Shown piece by piece: positions 17,305 to 27,628 of a stretch of DNA of 64,000 nucleotides. How positions within the stretch are numbered: position 1 is the first letter of the stretch; every line of letters begins with the position of its first letter. The stretch comes from Halosolutus halophilus (GTDB taxonomy: Archaea; Halobacteriota; Halobacteria; Halobacteriales; Natrialbaceae), in assembly GCF_022869805.1 (NCBI RefSeq), contig NZ_CP094974.1, positions 2,232,001 through 2,296,000 of the forward strand, written 5' to 3'. The position numbers and the translations under genes are program-made. The notes below the pieces were generated by a model. That model searched no databases, was not told the origin of the DNA, and was given only the letters and a program-made list of their open reading frames with translations.

Positions 17305-17763
17305 ATGTTCGACCGCGTTCGTGCCCGTCTCGCGCCCGATTCCGAGGGACCGCCGACCGTCGGTCTGTTCGTCGACGGGCCGAACGTCTTCCGCGACGAG
17401 TTCGACGTCGACCTCGACGACCTCCGTACGGCAGCGCGGGACCTCGGCCGGGTCGGCGTCATTCGCCTCTATCTCGACGAACACGCCACCCCCGGACTCA
17501 TCCAGGCCGCTGAGGCCCGCGGGTTCGAGGTGATCGTGACCAGCGGCGACGTCGACGTCAAACTCGCCGTCGACGCGACCGCGCTCGCCGGCGACGGCAC
17601 GTTCGATCGGCTCGCCATCGCCTCGCGGGACACCGATTTCAAACCCGTCCTCGAGTACGCCGGAACCGTCGGCGTCGAGACCGTCGCGATCGCACCGGGA
17701 TCGTACGGCCGATCGGACGCGCTCCGGAACGCAGCGGACGACGCGATCACGCTCGGTACCTGA
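17305..17763 (+). CDS. NYN-domain protein (PIN-like nuclease fold)
   Basis: 152 residues. NYN signature acids: Asp in LFVDGPNVF near residue 24, Asp pair in SGDVDVKLAVDATAL near 85, and SRDTDFKP near 110. NYN enzymes are PIN-like RNases acting on tRNA, rRNA or mRNA; the archaeal family COG1432 has no fixed substrate. Catalytic acids are complete, so activity is plausible. Confidence 0.82.
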   Translation: MFDRVRARLAPDSEGPPTVGLFVDGPNVFRDEFDVDLDDLRTAARDLGRVGVIRLYLDEHATPGLIQAAEARGFEVIVTSGDVDVKLAVDATALAGDGTFDRLAIASRDTDFKPVLEYAGTVGVETVAIAPGSYGRSDALRNAADDAITLGT

Positions 17764-17824
17764 TCGATCGGCGGCGTCGAACGTGCGATCCGTCGCTGTC
17801 GGCCGCCGCTCGATCCGAACGTCG

Positions 17825-19447
17825 TTACTGCCCCCGTTCCCGGACCGTCAGCGTGTACGCACCGCTTCCGGTATCGGCGTGCACCTGGATTCCCAGGTCC
17901 TCGTCACCGGAGAGCGAAACGGAAATGGACTCGCTGGCGCCGGATTCGGCGCTCCCTTCGTCGTAGTCCCACCGACTCGGTGACCGCCCGTCGAGGGTCA
18001 CGTACAGGTGGAAGTCGGCGTCAGCCGGTCCCTCGAGTGTGAGCGTGACGGAACACGGATCCGACGTGTACAGGGGATAGCTGTATCGATCGCTTTCGCC
18101 CCACCAGCCGCCGCTGAGTTCCCCGTCGGCGCTCGCGGTGATCGTTTCGTCGCCACACTCGCCGCTCGACTCCCCGTCGCCACCCGATCCCTCGTCGGAA
18201 TCCGGATACGGATCGGTCGTCACCGCAGCCCCCGCGTCGACGCGACCGTGGCCCTGCGCGTCCGCGTCGAGGCCGACGTCGACGGCAGTCTCCTGGAGGT
18301 GCTCCTGGAGGGCCTCGCGCGAGAGATCGGGATAGGCCGATCGCACCAGGCCGGCCACACCGGAGACGACCGGCGCTGCCATCGACGTTCCCGACATCCG
18401 TGCATACCCGTCCCAGGGGACGGCCGAGACGAGCCTGGTGCCCGGTGCCGCGAGGTCGATTCCCGTGCCCCTGTTCGAGAAAGCGGCGATCGAGTCGTTC
18501 TCGTCGACCGCCGAGACGCCGATCACGTCCTCGTAGGCTGCCGGATACATGACGCCGTCAGCCCCCTCGTTGCCGGCGGCTCCGACGAGCAGGCACCCCC
18601 GATCCCGCGCGTACTCGCAGGCGTTCGCGAGGGTCGCGTAGTCGTCGCCCGTCCCGAGCGAGAGGTTGACGACGTCCGCGCCGGCGTCGGCAGCCCACTG
18701 GATCGCGTCGGCGATGTCGGACAGCGAACCGCGACCGGACTCGTCGAGCGCGCGAACGGAGAGCAGCGAACAGTTGCTGATGCCCGCGTGTCCGGTGGCG
18801 TTGTCGGTTTCACCCGCGGCGATCGCTCCGACGTGCGTTCCGTGCCGTTCCTCGTCGCTCGCCGGATAGGGCTCGCTCCCCGACCGGACGAAGTCCTCGC
18901 CGTGTCGATCGTCGATCGTGCCAGCGAGCGTCGGATGATCGTACTGGATGCCCTGGTCGACCACGGCGACGACGACGTCGTCGTCGCCGAGCGTCGTCTC
19001 CCAGGCGGTCTCGCAGCCGATTTGCTGCGGGGCGTGCTGGGAATCGTAGTAGGGATCGTCGGGTTCGCCGATCGCCTCGATCGTCGCGTTCGGTTCGACG
19101 TATTCGACCTCGTCGAATCGGGTGACGGCCTCGACGAACTGCTCGCGTGCCCGATCCGGAGCGTCCGAGGGAAACGAGACGGTGGCGTAGTAAATCGCGT
19201 CGTTCGTCCGACCGATTTCGGCGTTAGCGGGGGCGGCCGAGCGGACCGCTCCGCGAACGTCCGAGACCGACTCGGAGACGCCGACGAGGAGTTCGTCTTT
19301 CCTGGGGCCCGAATCGCCTCCAGGGGTCGTGCTCGCGCTCGCGAGCCCGGTCGATCCGAGCAAGCCACCGAGTGAAAGAGACCGCAGAATCGTTCGCCGA
19401 TCGACCGGCGGTGTTCTGCCCCGATCGTTGGAGCCGTCCTGTGGCAT
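17825..19447 (-). CDS. Tat-exported subtilisin-like serine protease (halolysin-type, S8)
   Basis: 540 residues. Twin-arginine signal DRRTILRSLSLGGLLG, then an inhibitor-like propeptide (about 50-125), then the S8 catalytic domain with Asp164 (VVDQGIQ), His205 (RHGTHVGA) and Ser355 (SGTSMAAPV). An acidic Ser/Gly linker leads to a C-terminal PPC-like beta domain (about 445-540). This is the halolysin plan, but without the Cys-rich PKD ending. It acts outside the cell and is self-processed. Single gene with its own promoter. Confidence 0.93.
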   Translation of the reverse strand: MPQDGSNDRGRTPPVDRRTILRSLSLGGLLGSTGLASASTTPGGDSGPRKDELLVGVSESVSDVRGAVRSAAPANAEIGRTNDAIYYATVSFPSDAPDRAREQFVEAVTRFDEVEYVEPNATIEAIGEPDDPYYDSQHAPQQIGCETAWETTLGDDDVVVAVVDQGIQYDHPTLAGTIDDRHGEDFVRSGSEPYPASDEERHGTHVGAIAAGETDNATGHAGISNCSLLSVRALDESGRGSLSDIADAIQWAADAGADVVNLSLGTGDDYATLANACEYARDRGCLLVGAAGNEGADGVMYPAAYEDVIGVSAVDENDSIAAFSNRGTGIDLAAPGTRLVSAVPWDGYARMSGTSMAAPVVSGVAGLVRSAYPDLSREALQEHLQETAVDVGLDADAQGHGRVDAGAAVTTDPYPDSDEGSGGDGESSGECGDETITASADGELSGGWWGESDRYSYPLYTSDPCSVTLTLEGPADADFHLYVTLDGRSPSRWDYDEGSAESGASESISVSLSGDEDLGIQVHADTGSGAYTLTVRERGQ

Positions 19448-19789
19448 GGAGTGACTATCATCACTCCCTGAAATTAGTAAACTCTTATCGAACTGAAGAT
19501 TATTTATCCGGATTACAATCGCGACTCTCCTGTCAGTAGCAAATATATCGTCGACTTAAAGCGTACATTCGTACAGCCGCCGATTGAAACGACGCCGATC
19601 GACGTCGGAAAACTAACCCGGCGTTTGATGGCGGATCGACACCCATAGCGGGACTGTGCGATCGCAACGGGGAAGACGGGCGTCCGACCGGAACGCCGTC
19701 GCGGGGACACCGGGACGCGCACCTGTCGCGAGCGACGCGCGGGACGCAAAGTCGATGATTTTTCCCGGCTCGATCGCCGAACCGGGAGT
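19448..19789. other. Intergenic region upstream of protease and TatD genes
   Basis: 342 bases without a supported gene. The first 120 are AT-rich by local standards (AAACTCTTATCG, GATTATTTATCCGG) and should contain the promoter of the protease on the minus strand. The rest is high-GC and the frames through it look like shadows. No RNA gene seen. Confidence 0.5.
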
Positions 19790-20647
19790 ATGATCGCCGA
19801 CGAAACGCCGATTCTCGACAACCACCTCCACCTCGATCCGGACGCCAACCGCGGCATCGACGCGGTCCGGGACTTCGCACGCGTGGGCGGCACGCATCTG
19901 CTCGTGGTGAACAAACCGTCCTGGCATCTCGGCGTCGAGGCGGTTGCAGGCGAGGACTTCCGCCCGGTCTTCGAGCGCACCATCGAGATCGTCGACGAGG
20001 CATCCGCGGAACTCGACGGGCGCGCCTGGCCGGTGCTGGGGGTCCACCCCGGGCTGATCTCCCGACTCGTCGACGATCGCGGCTACGCGCCCGAGGAGGC
20101 CCGGGAGATCATGCGGGGCGGCATCGACGTCGCCGCGGAGTACGTCGAGCGCGGCGACGCGCTGGCCCTGAAGTCCGGCCGGCCCCACTACGACGTCGAC
20201 GAAGCCGTCTGGGACGCCTCGAACGCCGTCATGCGGCGCGCTTTCGAACGGGCGGCGGAGATCGACTGCGCCGTCCAGCTACACGCTGAGGCGAGCGAGG
20301 ACATGACCGCGGTGACCGACTGGGCCGAGGCGGCGGGACTGCCGGCCCACAGGGTCGTCAAACACTACGCGGGCGGCCGACTCGAGGGCCCGATTCCGAG
20401 CGTCATGAGCGAGAAAGCCCGCCTCGAGGTTGCCGCCGAACGCGGCGACCCGTTCCTGATGGAGACGGACTACATCGACGACCCCGATCGACCGGGGGCC
20501 GTACTGGGTCCCAAGACGGTCCCCCGCCGCGTCTCGTGGCTGCTCGAGAACGGCCACGACGAGGCCGTCCGGAACGCACACGTCGAGACGCCCGAACTGG
20601 TCTACGGCATCGACACGGAGGCCACGCTCGCGCCCGGCGATCGGTGA
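19790..20647 (+). CDS. TatD-family metal-dependent hydrolase
   Basis: 285 residues. DNHLHLDPD supplies the first His-x-His pair of the amidohydrolase TIM barrel, HLHAEAS near residue 165 and VKHYAGG near 190 further metal ligands, and METDYIDD near 225 the last Asp. Archaeal TatD homologs are DNase-like hydrolases or deacylases; the substrate is open. Single gene with its own ATG. Confidence 0.8.
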   Translation: MIADETPILDNHLHLDPDANRGIDAVRDFARVGGTHLLVVNKPSWHLGVEAVAGEDFRPVFERTIEIVDEASAELDGRAWPVLGVHPGLISRLVDDRGYAPEEAREIMRGGIDVAAEYVERGDALALKSGRPHYDVDEAVWDASNAVMRRAFERAAEIDCAVQLHAEASEDMTAVTDWAEAAGLPAHRVVKHYAGGRLEGPIPSVMSEKARLEVAAERGDPFLMETDYIDDPDRPGAVLGPKTVPRRVSWLLENGHDEAVRNAHVETPELVYGIDTEATLAPGDR

Positions 20648-20754
20648 CGCGAGCAATTAGTCCGGACGCAGTCCGAGTATTCGCCGTGCGTGACAGTCAC
20701 GCGCCGAAGATGGTGTAGAGAAAGGCATTTCAAGCGGCCGGTGTAGGTGTCTGT

Positions 20755-21333
20755 ATGAGCAATCCGCCGACCGAGTTCTACTCGGAGGAACGCTGGCAGA
20801 ACTGGATCGATCGCATCAAAGACGAAGAGATCGATCCGGAAGACGAATCGTCGGCTCGACTGCTGTTGAACCTGCAGGACGACACGGCGATCGCGATCGC
20901 GAAGATCGTCGCCGCCTACGACGACGGTGAACTCGGTGAGGAGGAAGCGCTCGAGGAGATCGACGACGTCCGCGAGATCGTCCTCGGCGAGGTCGAGATC
21001 GAAGACGAGGAGAAACTGATCCTCGTCGACGGCGTGCAGACGAGCCTCGTCTGCGTCTTCTTCGCCGCCGAAGAGTACATCGCCAACGGACCGGCCGACG
21101 AGGGGAGCGTCGGCGACTACCTCGGCGCTGCGGCGGACGCGGAGGCCGAAGAGGATCTCGACGCCGCGCTCGGCTACGCCGCACAGGCGGGAACCCTCAT
21201 CGTCGACGGCGAGGAACTCGATATGGATATCGCCGAGGACCTCGAGTACGGCCTCGTCACGGAGTGGATCAACGGGTTAGACAGCCTCCAGAGTGCGATG
21301 AGCGACCCCGAAGTCGTCGAAGAGGACGAATAG
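20755..21333 (+). CDS. DUF2150-family acidic protein
   Basis: 192 residues, strongly acidic, start MSNPPTEFYSEERWQNWIDRI, which I recognise as the DUF2150 family of haloarchaea and methanogens. No catalytic motif and no membrane segment; mostly helical. It precedes the S8e ribosomal protein gene on the same strand with a 115-base gap. Function unknown. Confidence 0.75.
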   Translation: MSNPPTEFYSEERWQNWIDRIKDEEIDPEDESSARLLLNLQDDTAIAIAKIVAAYDDGELGEEEALEEIDDVREIVLGEVEIEDEEKLILVDGVQTSLVCVFFAAEEYIANGPADEGSVGDYLGAAADAEAEEDLDAALGYAAQAGTLIVDGEELDMDIAEDLEYGLVTEWINGLDSLQSAMSDPEVVEEDE

Positions 21334-21448
21334 CGCGACTCCGACAACCTCGGGCCGATCGGCCGACGTTCGATCGCGCCCGACCGATCGTGGCTTCCTC
21401 GCGGGCCGACTCGTTGCATTCAAATAGCCGCCGCGACTGGGTTCGGGT

Positions 21449-21820
21449 ATGCAAGACCAGGGACGATCTACGCGCAAGCGAACCGGTGGTCGACTGAAGA
21501 ACGTTCGAAAGCGCCGCAAGAACGAACTCGGTCGGCTGCCGACCGAGACGCAGGTCGGCGAGCCCCGGTTCCGGACCGTCGACGTCCGCGGTAACGACAC
21601 CAAAACCCGCGCACTGGCGACGAACGTCGCGAGCGTCAACAAGGGCGACGAGACCGTCAGCGCCGACATCGAGGACGTCGTCGAGAACGAGGCGAACCCG
21701 AACTACGTCCGCCGGAACATCATCACGAAGGGTGCCGTCATCGAGACCTCCGAGGGAACCGCCCGCGTGACGTCCCGTCCCGGCCAGACCGGCCAGGTCA
21801 ACGCCGTTCTGCTCGACTGA
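21449..21820 (+). CDS. rps8e: Small-subunit ribosomal protein S8e
   Basis: 123 residues, archaeal/eukaryotic S8e. The basic N-terminal tail RSTRKRTGGRLKNVRKRRK and the beta-core GNDTKTRALATNVASVN, NPNYVRRNIITKGAVI match the family along its full length. Monocistronic as often in archaea. Confidence 0.97.
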   Translation: MQDQGRSTRKRTGGRLKNVRKRRKNELGRLPTETQVGEPRFRTVDVRGNDTKTRALATNVASVNKGDETVSADIEDVVENEANPNYVRRNIITKGAVIETSEGTARVTSRPGQTGQVNAVLLD

Positions 21821-21930
21821 ACGAACTTCTGCGGCCGTTTCTCTCGACCGATACCCCGTGGCCGTACCCGCGGCTCACGCGCGATGGTCGGCACTCGAAA
21901 TCGATCGTCGGGACTCAGAACGTCGGACGC

Positions 21931-22926
21931 TTACGGGCGCGGCGCTGCCTTCTGCAGCGCCGTCTCCGCGATGTTGCCGCCGTAGTCGGCACTCCGGGAG
22001 AGCGAGTCGACGATCAGTCCGAGCGACTGGGCCTGGACGGGGTCCAGTTCCCGGAGCATGTCGTCGATCCGCCGGGTGTGCTGGTCGATGTCGATCACCG
22101 CCTCGCGAGCGGCGTGTCCGAGCCGGTTTGCCTCCTCGGTTTCCTCGGCGACCAGCGCGTCCATCGACTTCTCGAGGATGTCGAAGGCGTCCTCGTGCAG
22201 GGCGACGAGTGCGTCGGCCACGTCCGCGGGGATCTCGTCGAGTTTCAGCGCGAGGTTACTGATCTTGGCGGCGTGGTCCGCGACCCGTTCGAGTTGCCGC
22301 GCACTCGAGTGGTAGTCGAAGCAGTCCTCGCGGGGCACGCCGAGTTCTTCGGCCGCACGCGGGGACCGCAGCGTCGCCCGGAAGATCCGGGAGACGACCA
22401 ACCAGAGCCGATCGACGTCGTCGTCGCGCTCGATGACGTCCTGGGCGATGTCGTCGTCGTTTTCGATGAGGGCGGTGACGGCGTCCTCGAGCATCGACTG
22501 GGCGATGAGGCGCATCCGGGAGACGGCGTTGACGATCGATAGCTCCGACGAGTCGAGCAGGTCCTGGATGACGACGCTGTCGGTGGTCTCCTCGAGCACC
22601 TCGACGCCGACCAGTCCGTGCGTCGCGTTGCGGATCGCACTTCGCTGATCGGTCGTGATACGGTTCGCCTCGAGGCGAATGATGTCGAAGCCGCTGACGT
22701 ACATCGTCATCACGGCCCGGGTGAGTCGCTCGCCTTCGATGTCCGTGATGTCGAGCGTACCCTCCTGACGGTCGGTCTCGCTTCTGGGAGTCAACAACAG
22801 TGCATCGTCCTCCGGGTAAAACTCGACCGTCGTCCCGGAACTGACGCCGTTTTCGGTCGCCCAGGTCTTCGGAAGTGAGACGGTAAACGTGGAACCGCCC
22901 GTTACCTGCACCTTTCGCGTCTCCAT
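21931..22926 (-). CDS. AbrB-PhoU phosphate-type regulator
   Basis: 331 residues from the ATG at 22926. N-terminal AbrB/SpoVT DNA-binding hairpin (VQVTGGSTFTVSLPKTWAT, residues 5-30) followed by two PhoU-like helical bundles with the ExxD metal pattern (for example VIERDDDVDRLW). This fusion is an archaeal type of PhoU regulator that can bind DNA directly, whereas classical PhoU acts through PstSCAB. It is divergent from pstS. The longer frame beginning at 22992 is rejected: a TATA box sits 29 bases before 22926. Confidence 0.85.
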   Translation of the reverse strand: METRKVQVTGGSTFTVSLPKTWATENGVSSGTTVEFYPEDDALLLTPRSETDRQEGTLDITDIEGERLTRAVMTMYVSGFDIIRLEANRITTDQRSAIRNATHGLVGVEVLEETTDSVVIQDLLDSSELSIVNAVSRMRLIAQSMLEDAVTALIENDDDIAQDVIERDDDVDRLWLVVSRIFRATLRSPRAAEELGVPREDCFDYHSSARQLERVADHAAKISNLALKLDEIPADVADALVALHEDAFDILEKSMDALVAEETEEANRLGHAAREAVIDIDQHTRRIDDMLRELDPVQAQSLGLIVDSLSRSADYGGNIAETALQKAAPRP

Positions 22927-22950
22927 ACGGGGCGGTTTCGGCCGTGTACC

Positions 22951-22959
22951 TATAAATTC
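22951..22959 (-). promoter_or_regulatory. TATA box of the AbrB-PhoU gene
   Basis: TGAATTTATA on the minus strand, centred about 29 bases ahead of the ATG at 22926; predicts a leaderless transcript. Confidence 0.6.
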
Positions 22960-23725
22960 ACCTTCCTCTATAGCCGCCACTATCCACGACATACGTGCAC
23001 AATATCGCCGCTGTTCCGGATATTCGGTCGAAATACACTCGCCGAATAGCCGCTGACAACGGGCTCCGAATAGACGGATATTTAGATGGTGCTTCTGGAT
23101 ACGTCATGATCTCCTATTCCGGCGATGGGTGCCGTCACGGTCCGGAGTTGGCGCTCGCTGCGAGAACAGCTGCTGCTCGTCCTCGAGGATCGGTTCGAGG
23201 GCGACGAACAGGCGTTAGCCCTGGAGATTCGGCAACGACCGGTGAACCTCTTGCGCTGGCCGATCAGCCCCGGACGACCCAGACGGAGCTCGATTCGATC
23301 GGCGAGTGCGACCGTGACGACTGATTCTGAATCGGACGCGTTGCACCGCCATCCACGAGTGACTGTCTGAACGGCAAGGTGTACCAACTCCAGTACGACC
23401 GCATGCGGGTCCCAGAGCGTTTCGACGTTCGATTTCAGCGGTTGATAGGCCGGCGTTGCGATGTCCGGCGATTCGCCGCTTGCTCGACGTCGCGTGGCAG
23501 GCCAGGCGACGAACGGAAGCGATGTGATGCCCATCCTGACGGACTGGACGACTGCCACGGCCTCGTCTATATATGTTTGGTCGGTTCCTGTCGGAAACCG
23601 GTTCCTCGAACGCAGTTCGGATCGATCCGACCGAGCCTCGTGGGAAGAATTGACATACGTATAGCTCAGTGGTCCGACGCGGACATCAATTGGGAATCTG
23701 ATACGTAGCTCCAGTGAATACATAT
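22960..23725. other. Long region between AbrB-PhoU and pstS, no recognised gene
   Basis: About 770 bases with lower GC than the flanks near both ends. Three sites with GAATAG or GATATTCGG-type sequence cluster at 23018-23080 and might be operators. Open frames exist on both strands (one of 213 codons on the minus strand), but none has a recognisable domain, consistent acidic composition or a promoter fitting its start. Could be a decayed gene plus a long regulatory region. Confidence 0.4.
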
Positions 23726-23735
23726 CTCTATATAG
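23726..23735 (+). promoter_or_regulatory. TATA box of the pst operon
   Basis: CTCTATATAG preceded by ACATAT; about 45-50 bases before the pstS ATG, giving a short 5' leader of about 20 bases. Phosphate-responsive sequences would be expected next to it, but I cannot identify one with confidence. Confidence 0.55.
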
Positions 23736-23777
23736 TGCTCATAGTAGTCTACTTACCTACAGTGGGGCTTCGATTCG

Positions 23778-24755
23778 ATGATGTCGAGAGATTCCACGGC
23801 GTCACTGTCGACTGGGCTCGGTCGGCGTGATTTTCTCGCCGCGGCAAGTGTTGCTCTCTCCGGGGGACTGGCGGGTTGTACCGGAGTCTTCGCCGAAGAG
23901 GGCAATCAGATAAACATCGCGGGAAGCAGTACTGTCTTTCCCGTGACCGAGGCGATCGCCTCCGCGTTCTCAGAAGAACATCCGACCATCAACCTCTCGC
24001 TGAGCAAGACCGGGACCGGAGGTGGGTTCGGGAACTTCTTCTGTGCGGGACGGACCGACATTAACAACGCGAGTCGGGCGATCGCCGACGCCGAAGTCGA
24101 ACAGTGCGGGAACAATAGCGTCACACCCCTCGAATTTCAGATCGCGACGGACGCGCTGACGGTCGTCGCAAATCCCAACGCAGACTGGGTCGACTGTCTC
24201 ACCGTCGAACAGCTCCGCGAGATCTGGCGCGCCGACGGTGCCCAGCGCTGGAGCGACATCGACGAGGAGTGGCCCGACGAGGAGTTCGAACTGTACGGTG
24301 CCGCGACCACCTCGGGCACGTTCGACTATTTCAACGAGGCGGTCCTCGGCGAGGAAGTGAACCACCGAAGCGACTACTACGCGACCGAGCGTGATCGAAC
24401 GATCGTTCAGGGGGTCCGCGGTTCGGAGGCCGCGATGGGCTACTTCGGCTTCGCGTACTACAGCGAAAACCCGGAGACGATCAAGGGCATCTCGATCGAC
24501 AACGGGAACGGCTGCGTCGAACCGTCGATCGAAACGGCGAAATCCGGCGAGTACAAGCCCCTCTCACGACCGCTGTTCATCTACATCGCGAAGGAGTCGC
24601 TTACGAAACCAGCCGTTCGGAACTTCGCCCGTTTCTACCTGAAGCGGGCTGCGACGGATCTGGTTTCCGACGTCGGCTACGTGCCGGTCACGGAAGAGCA
24701 ACGCGACGAGAACCTCGAGAAACTCGAGGCAGCGATCGAGGAGGTGACCGAATGA
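23778..24755 (+). CDS. pstS: Phosphate ABC transporter, substrate-binding lipoprotein
   Basis: 325 residues. Twin-arginine lipoprotein signal (RRDFLAAASVALSGGLAGC) with lipid Cys34, so it is exported folded and anchored outside. INIAGSSTVFPVTEAIA, KTGTGGGFGNFFCAGRTDINNASR and TTSGTFDYF are the phosphate-binding loops of the PstS family. First gene of pstSCAB; its stop overlaps pstC (ATGA). ATG at 23778 or 23781. Confidence 0.95.
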   Translation: MMSRDSTASLSTGLGRRDFLAAASVALSGGLAGCTGVFAEEGNQINIAGSSTVFPVTEAIASAFSEEHPTINLSLSKTGTGGGFGNFFCAGRTDINNASRAIADAEVEQCGNNSVTPLEFQIATDALTVVANPNADWVDCLTVEQLREIWRADGAQRWSDIDEEWPDEEFELYGAATTSGTFDYFNEAVLGEEVNHRSDYYATERDRTIVQGVRGSEAAMGYFGFAYYSENPETIKGISIDNGNGCVEPSIETAKSGEYKPLSRPLFIYIAKESLTKPAVRNFARFYLKRAATDLVSDVGYVPVTEEQRDENLEKLEAAIEEVTE

Positions 24756-25675
24756 GCACCCCCGAATTCTCTCACGACGACATTCGCTCGGCACGAGGTG
24801 CCGCGTTTCGGTACCTCTTCATGCTCTGTGCGCTCCTGTCGATTCTTACGACCGTCGCGATCGTCCTGACGCTGCTCGTCGACGCGATCGATTTCTTCGC
24901 ACAGGTCTCGCTCGTCGAGTTCCTCACCGGCACGCGGTGGAGCCCGACGAACGAACCGGTCACGTTCGGCGTTCTCCCGCTGATTTCGGGGACGCTGGTC
25001 ATCACCATCGGTTCGGCGCTGGTCGCGCTCCCGATCGGGCTGCTGACGGCGATCTATCTCAGCGAGTACGCCTCAGAGCGACGGCGAGCCTACCTCAAGC
25101 CGGCGCTCGAGGTGCTGGCGGGCGTTCCGACGGTCGTCTACGGCTACTTCGCGCTCGTCTACGTCACGCCGGCACTGGACACGTTCCTGCCGCTGTCGAC
25201 GTTCAACGCGCTGTCGGCGTCGATCATGGTCGGGATCATGATCATCCCGATGGTCTCCTCGATCAGCGAGGACGCCATGAGTGCGGTGCCGGACTCGCTG
25301 CGCCAGGCCAGTTACGGCCTCGGCGCGACGAAGTTCACCGTCTCGACGTCCGTCGTCGTACCGGCGGCGCTGTCGGGGATCTTCTCGTCGTTCATCCTCG
25401 CGCTCTCGCGGGCGATCGGGGAGACGATGATCGTCGCCATCGCCGCGGGACAGACGCCGCGGATGGCCGACCTGACCGATCCGGCGGGGATGTTCCTGGA
25501 CTCGATCCAGACGATGACCGCCGCGATGGTCCAGATCGGGACGGGCGACATCGTCGGGCAGGGCGTCGCCTACAAGAGCCTCTTCGCGGTCGGACTGACC
25601 CTGTTCGTCATCACGTTCATCATGAACCTGATCAGTGAACTCGTCGCATCACGCTATCGGGAGGTGTATCGCTAA
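24752..25675 (+). CDS. pstC: Phosphate ABC transporter permease PstC
   Basis: 307 residues with six hydrophobic helices and the permease EAA loop (DSLRQASYGLGATKF). One of the two membrane subunits that pass phosphate from PstS. Overlaps pstS by 4 bases and pstA by one base (TAATG). The N-terminus keeps a long first periplasmic loop as usual for PstC. Confidence 0.95.
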   Translation: MSTPEFSHDDIRSARGAAFRYLFMLCALLSILTTVAIVLTLLVDAIDFFAQVSLVEFLTGTRWSPTNEPVTFGVLPLISGTLVITIGSALVALPIGLLTAIYLSEYASERRRAYLKPALEVLAGVPTVVYGYFALVYVTPALDTFLPLSTFNALSASIMVGIMIIPMVSSISEDAMSAVPDSLRQASYGLGATKFTVSTSVVVPAALSGIFSSFILALSRAIGETMIVAIAAGQTPRMADLTDPAGMFLDSIQTMTAAMVQIGTGDIVGQGVAYKSLFAVGLTLFVITFIMNLISELVASRYREVYR

Positions 25676-26571
25676 TGGCAGCCGACACTCACGACGCACC
25701 CGTCGACTCCGGGTTCGGTCAGGTCAGCCGAGGGAAAGACGTCGCCTTTCGCTTGCTCGCGCTGGCGGCGACTCTCGTCGGAATCGTCTCGCTCGCGACG
25801 TTGCTGACGAACGTCGCCGTCGACGCAGTCGGCTGGCTCGACTGGGGATTCCTCACGAGCCCGCCCCATCCGAACCCGTACGAAGCCGGATTCCTCCCGG
25901 CACTGATCGGCTCTATCGCGATCATGCTCCTGATCGCGTTGATCACGTTCCCGCTCGGCGTCGGAGCTGCGGTCTACCTCGAGGAATATGCCAACGACGG
26001 CTACCTCACGCGGTTCATCCAGCTCAACATCGCTAACCTCGCGGGCGTCCCCTCGGTCGTTTACGGCCTGCTGGGGCTGGGCCTGTTCGTGGGCTTCTTT
26101 AATATCGGCTACGGGACGGTGCTGGCCGCGGCGTTTACCATCGCCCTGCTCATCCTTCCGATCGTGATAATCTCGGCCCAGGAGGCGATCCGGGCGGTAC
26201 CCGACTCCCAGCGGCAGGCCTCATACGGGATGGGTGCGACGAAGTGGCAAACGATTCGAAACGTCGTTCTGCCGCGAGCCATGCCCGGGATCATGACCGG
26301 GACGATCCTCGCGCTTGGGCGAGCGATCGGCGAAACGGCACCGCTGATCATGATCGCTGCCCCGACGACGGTCTTCGGAATCCCCAACAGCCTCTTCAGT
26401 AAGGTCAGCGCCATGCCCCTGCAGATCTACAACTGGGCGTCCTACCCCGAAACGGAGTTCCAGTACGGCGTCGTCGCCGCCGGCGTCGTCACGCTACTCG
26501 TCGTCCTGCTTACGATCAACTCGATCGCGATCCTCATCCGGAACAGATATCAGCGGAGGAACGCACAATGA
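25675..26571 (+). CDS. pstA: Phosphate ABC transporter permease PstA
   Basis: 298 residues, six hydrophobic helices, EAA loop [17 protein letters not shown] and [13 protein letters not shown], both typical of PstA. Pairs with PstC in the membrane. The stop overlaps the pstB ATG by 4 bases. Confidence 0.95.
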   Translation: MAADTHDAPVDSGFGQVSRGKDVAFRLLALAATLVGIVSLATLLTNVAVDAVGWLDWGFLTSPPHPNPYEAGFLPALIGSIAIMLLIALITFPLGVGAAVYLEEYANDGYLTRFIQLNIANLAGVPSVVYGLLGLGLFVGFFNIGYGTVLAAAFTIALLILPIVIISAQEAIRAVPDSQRQASYGMGATKWQTIRNVVLPRAMPGIMTGTILALGRAIGETAPLIMIAAPTTVFGIPNSLFSKVSAMPLQIYNWASYPETEFQYGVVAAGVVTLLVVLLTINSIAILIRNRYQRRNAQ

Positions 26572-27443
26572 CACAAGAAGCAATGACTTCCTCAGAGGCG
26601 GAACAGACCGACGAACAACGAACCGGTCCAATGCCGGGGGGCGATAGCCTCGCCGATCGAACTGGTGACTACGAGAGCGAGACGGTCGCGGATCGAACGC
26701 TCATCGAGGCGCGCGATCTCGACGTCTACTACGGCGACGATCAGGCCCTTCGGGGAATCGATATGGAGATCCCGGAGAAGCAGGTGACGGCGCTCATCGG
26801 GCCGTCGGGCTGTGGGAAGTCGACGTTCCTGCGCTCGATCAACCGGATGAACGACCTCATCGACATCGCTCGCGTCGATGGCGACCTGTACTTCCGCGGG
26901 AAGAACGTCTACGACGACGACGTCGATCCCGTCGCCCTGCGCCGCAAGATCGGGATGGTCTTCCAGTCGCCGAACCCCTTCCCGAAGTCGATCTACGACA
27001 ACGTCGCCTACGGACTGCGCGTCCAGGGGAAAGACGACGACGTCGACGAGAAGGTTCACACCGCACTCGAACGGGCCGCGTTGCTCGAGGAAGTCGAGGA
27101 TCAACTCGACTCGAGCGGACTGGATCTCTCGGGCGGTCAGCAACAGCGGCTCTGTATCGCGCGTGCCATCGCGCCCGATCCAGAAGTCATCCTGATGGAC
27201 GAACCTGCCTCGGCGCTCGACCCCGTCGCAACCTCGAAGATCGAGGACCTCATCGAGGACCTCGCCGAGGAGTATACGGTCGTGATCGTCACGCACAACA
27301 TGCAACAGGCCGCCCGCATCTCCGACAAGACCGCCGTCTTCCTCACCGGCGGCGAACTCGTCGAGTTCGACGATACCAACAAGATCTTCGAGAACCCCGA
27401 GAGCGATCGCGTCGAGGACTACATCACCGGTAAGTTCGGATAG
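26568..27443 (+). CDS. pstB: Phosphate ABC transporter ATPase PstB
   Basis: 291 residues. Walker [11 protein letters not shown]-loop [10 protein letters not shown], signature LSGGQQQRL, Walker [14 protein letters not shown], and switch His in VTHNM. The first 45 residues are an acidic, poorly conserved extension before [12 protein letters not shown]. Energises phosphate import with PstC and PstA. A 185-base gap separates it from phoU. Confidence 0.96.
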   Translation: MTQEAMTSSEAEQTDEQRTGPMPGGDSLADRTGDYESETVADRTLIEARDLDVYYGDDQALRGIDMEIPEKQVTALIGPSGCGKSTFLRSINRMNDLIDIARVDGDLYFRGKNVYDDDVDPVALRRKIGMVFQSPNPFPKSIYDNVAYGLRVQGKDDDVDEKVHTALERAALLEEVEDQLDSSGLDLSGGQQQRLCIARAIAPDPEVILMDEPASALDPVATSKIEDLIEDLAEEYTVVIVTHNMQQAARISDKTAVFLTGGELVEFDDTNKIFENPESDRVEDYITGKFG

Positions 27444-27628
27444 TCCCTTCGTCGCCGTCCCGGCGGCCGGACTTCCCGCCTCGGCCTCGACGCCGGTTTC
27501 GTCCCGTTCGAGCGACGGCTCCGGCAGACGTTGGTATCGAGTATCGATCGTCGCTTTTTCTGGAACGTGCGCTGGAAAAATCGTCGATGAGCGCAAACTA
27601 CATCAAGGCTGGACAATAGGGCAGACGT

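Noticed and set aside
23082-23723. 213-codon minus-strand frame between the phosphate genes
   Set aside because: No recognisable domain, mixed basic composition and no promoter at its start; described only as a possible decayed region.
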